A model generated the notes under the pieces. It did no database searches. It was not told the DNA's origin and saw nothing but the letters and a program-made list of their open reading frames with translations. Below, in pieces: positions 39,059-40,276 of a DNA stretch of 40,276 bases (its first letter is position 1; each line of letters starts with the position of its first letter). The position numbers and the translations under genes are program-made. The stretch comes from an uncultured Oscillibacter sp. (lineage in GTDB: Bacteria; Bacillota; Clostridia; Oscillospirales; Oscillospiraceae): assembly GCF_910584465.1 (NCBI RefSeq), contig NZ_CAJUBK010000021.1:1-40276 (forward strand), in the 5' to 3' direction.

Positions 39059-39118
39059 TGTCCCGGGGGCGGAGTTGGATCTTCCAAAGAAAAATCTTGC
39101 GGATCTGTTAATTCCCTC

Positions 39119-39147
39119 TTGCATTGGAAATACTGCTGTGGTATGAT
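39119..39147 (+). promoter_or_regulatory. promoter of rpsB-tsf
   Basis: TTGCAT (39119-39124) and TATGAT (39142-39147) are 17 bases apart, with a TGG extension. The roughly 115-base leader before rpsB can form a hairpin (GGCGG with CCGCC, about 39209-39230), which may have a regulatory role. Confidence 0.82.
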
Positions 39148-39269
39148 ATTTCAGCATTCCGCACGGCGTGTCGACTCCCTGTCTGTGCCCTGGGCCCGGT
39201 CCCCGGGTTGGCGGGGGGGCTGAAGCCGCCGGAGGACCAACTAAATTCATATTTGGAGGAACAAACAAC

Positions 39270-40001
39270 ATGGCAAATTCCAGCGTCGTATCCATGAAGG
39301 CCCTGCTCGAGGCGGGCGTCCACTTCGGCCACCAGACCCGCCGGTGGAACCCCAAGATGGCTCCCTACATCTACACGGAGCGCAACGGCATCTATATCGT
39401 GGACTTGCAGAAGACCGTGCGCAAGCTGGAGGAGGCGTACAACTTCGTCCGCCAGCTCAGCGAGAGCGGCCAGTCCCTGCTGTTCGTCGGCACCAAGAAG
39501 CAGGCCCAGGACGCCATCCGCGAGGAGGCCGGCCGCTGCGGCCAGTACTACGTCAACGCCCGCTGGCTGGGCGGTATGATGACCAACTTCAAGACCATGC
39601 GCACCCGCGTGGACCGGCTCAACCAGCTCAAGGCCATGCAGGAGGACGGCACCTTCGACATGCTGCCCAAGAAGGAAGTCATGAAGCACCTGGGCGAGAT
39701 CGCCAAGCTGGAGAAGTACCTGGGCGGCGTGAAGGAGATGAAGAGCCTGCCCGGCGCCCTCTTCATCGTGGATACCCGCAAGGAGCGCAACGCCATCGCC
39801 GAGGCCCACAAGCTGGGCATCCCCGTGGTGGCCATCGCCGACACGAACTGCGACCCCGATGAGATCGACTACGTCATCCCCGGCAACGACGACGCCATCC
39901 GCGCCATCAAGCTGATCTCTTCCATCATGGCCAACGCCGTGCTGGAGGGCCGCCAGGGCGAGCAGAACGAGGAGGCCGCCGAGGCCCCCGCCGCCCAGTG
40001 A
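39270..40001 (+). CDS. rpsB: 30S ribosomal protein S2
   Basis: S2 is a small-subunit protein needed for S1 binding and mRNA recruitment. The 243 residues contain the family signatures VSMKALLEAGVHFGHQTRRWNPKMAPYIY, YIVDLQKTV, LFVGTKKQAQ, RWLGGMMTNF, and ALFIVDTRKERNAIAEAHKLGIPVVAIADTNCDPD. The C-terminus is a short acidic Ala/Glu tail. GGAGGAA precedes ATG 39270; upstream in-frame codons overlap the leader and were not used. It is followed after 34 bases by tsf, the classical pairing. Confidence 0.97.
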   Translation: MANSSVVSMKALLEAGVHFGHQTRRWNPKMAPYIYTERNGIYIVDLQKTVRKLEEAYNFVRQLSESGQSLLFVGTKKQAQDAIREEAGRCGQYYVNARWLGGMMTNFKTMRTRVDRLNQLKAMQEDGTFDMLPKKEVMKHLGEIAKLEKYLGGVKEMKSLPGALFIVDTRKERNAIAEAHKLGIPVVAIADTNCDPDEIDYVIPGNDDAIRAIKLISSIMANAVLEGRQGEQNEEAAEAPAAQ

Positions 40002-40035
40002 GATAGGACGATAATAGATTTGGAGGTAAGCGATC

Positions 40036-40276
40036 ATGGCTTTTACCGCAACTGATGTGAAGACCCTGCGCGAGATGACCGGCGTGGGCATGATGGACTG
40101 CAAGAAGGCCCTCTCCGCCACCGACGGCGACATGGACAAGGCCGTGGAGTGGCTGCGCGAGAAGGGCATGGCCGCCTCCGTGAAGAAGGCCGGCCGCGTC
40201 GCCGCCGAGGGCATGGCCTACGCCGCCGTCATCGACGGCGTGGGCGTGGTGGTCGAGGTCAACGCCGAGACCGACT
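40036..40276 (+). CDS. tsf: elongation factor Ts, 5' part, cut by the window end
   Basis: EF-Ts recycles EF-Tu by exchanging GDP for GTP. Eighty codons are visible, beginning AFTATDVKTLREMTGVGMMDCKKAL, which is the N-terminal UBA-like helical domain, followed by KAVEWLREKG and the start of the core domain (GVVVEVNAETD). GGAGGT (40022-40027) precedes ATG 40036. The gene continues beyond the window. It is co-transcribed with rpsB. Confidence 0.96.
   Translation, partial: MAFTATDVKTLREMTGVGMMDCKKALSATDGDMDKAVEWLREKGMAASVKKAGRVAAEGMAYAAVIDGVGVVVEVNAETD

Noticed and set aside
1..40276. Sigma-54 (-24/-12) promoters near the genes of the window
   Set aside because: TGGCAC-like sequences seen by eye (for example about 1534, 17415 and 25279) lack a correctly spaced TTGC, so none is supported.
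1..40276. CRISPR arrays, insertion sequences and rRNA
   Set aside because: No regularly spaced repeats, transposase-like frames or rRNA sequence were seen on either strand.

Overview
The window reads as chromosome from a GC-rich, low-GC-type-Firmicute relative, most likely a Clostridia member near Oscillospiraceae. This is inferred from AGGAGG-type ribosome binding sites, TTGACA/TATAAT promoters (often with a TGn extension), ribosomal protein L27 with a cleavable N-terminal extension beside its protease Prp, a CsaB/SLH cell-wall anchoring system, and a CBS-type manganese pyrophosphatase. No rRNA is present, so the genus is not settled. Nearly all of the window is strongly GC-rich with GC at third codon positions. 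One stretch (about 23114-25300, just after a tRNA-Leu) is AT-rich and looks acquired.

Layout. 1-974: rplU, prp, rpmA, closed by a strong terminator. 1293-1838: a phospholipase C-like zinc protein. 1919-10281: the main block, eight genes that together make phenylalanine and tyrosine precursors from erythrose-4-phosphate and PEP (aroF, tyrA, aroB, aroA, aroC, pheA, a fused aroE-aroK, aroQ). They are preceded by a 33-codon leader peptide with four Tyr and four Phe codons clustered before an intrinsic terminator, which looks like a ribosome-mediated attenuator. 10429-14775: a Cys-rich hypothetical protein, a MATE transporter, a small ribbon-helix-helix protein with an upstream palindrome, an FMN-dependent hydroxy-acid oxidising enzyme and two unrecognised proteins. 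14778-22874: envelope genes (a glycosyltransferase-CsaB fusion, a DUF4330 membrane protein, a lipoprotein, a LysM-anchored 5'-nucleotidase), a hydantoinase-type hydrolase and pyridoxamine kinase. 23030-25566: tRNA-Leu(UAG) and the AT-rich segment with one large P-loop ATPase, terminators, a long hairpin and possible gene remnants. 25567-34446: an HEMEH-motif protein, a DUF4349 lipoprotein, an MBL-fold hydrolase, a HAD phosphatase, a DUF421 membrane protein, a ClC-family transporter, serC and an SLH-domain surface protein. 34560-38971 (minus strand): an operon of CBS-pyrophosphatase, sigma-54 enhancer-binding protein and rpoN. 39270-end: rpsB and the start of tsf.

How the genes work together. 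The aro block covers every shikimate-pathway step plus both branches to prephenate products, and its leader would couple transcription to charged tRNA-Tyr/tRNA-Phe. CsaB would pyruvylate the wall polysaccharide to which SLH proteins such as 32935-34446 bind. Prp would mature the L27 encoded beside it. Sigma-54 and one activator are co-encoded, but I saw no sigma-54 promoter in the window, so their targets probably lie elsewhere. The most interesting leads are the aromatic leader/attenuator and the tRNA-linked AT-rich ATPase gene.
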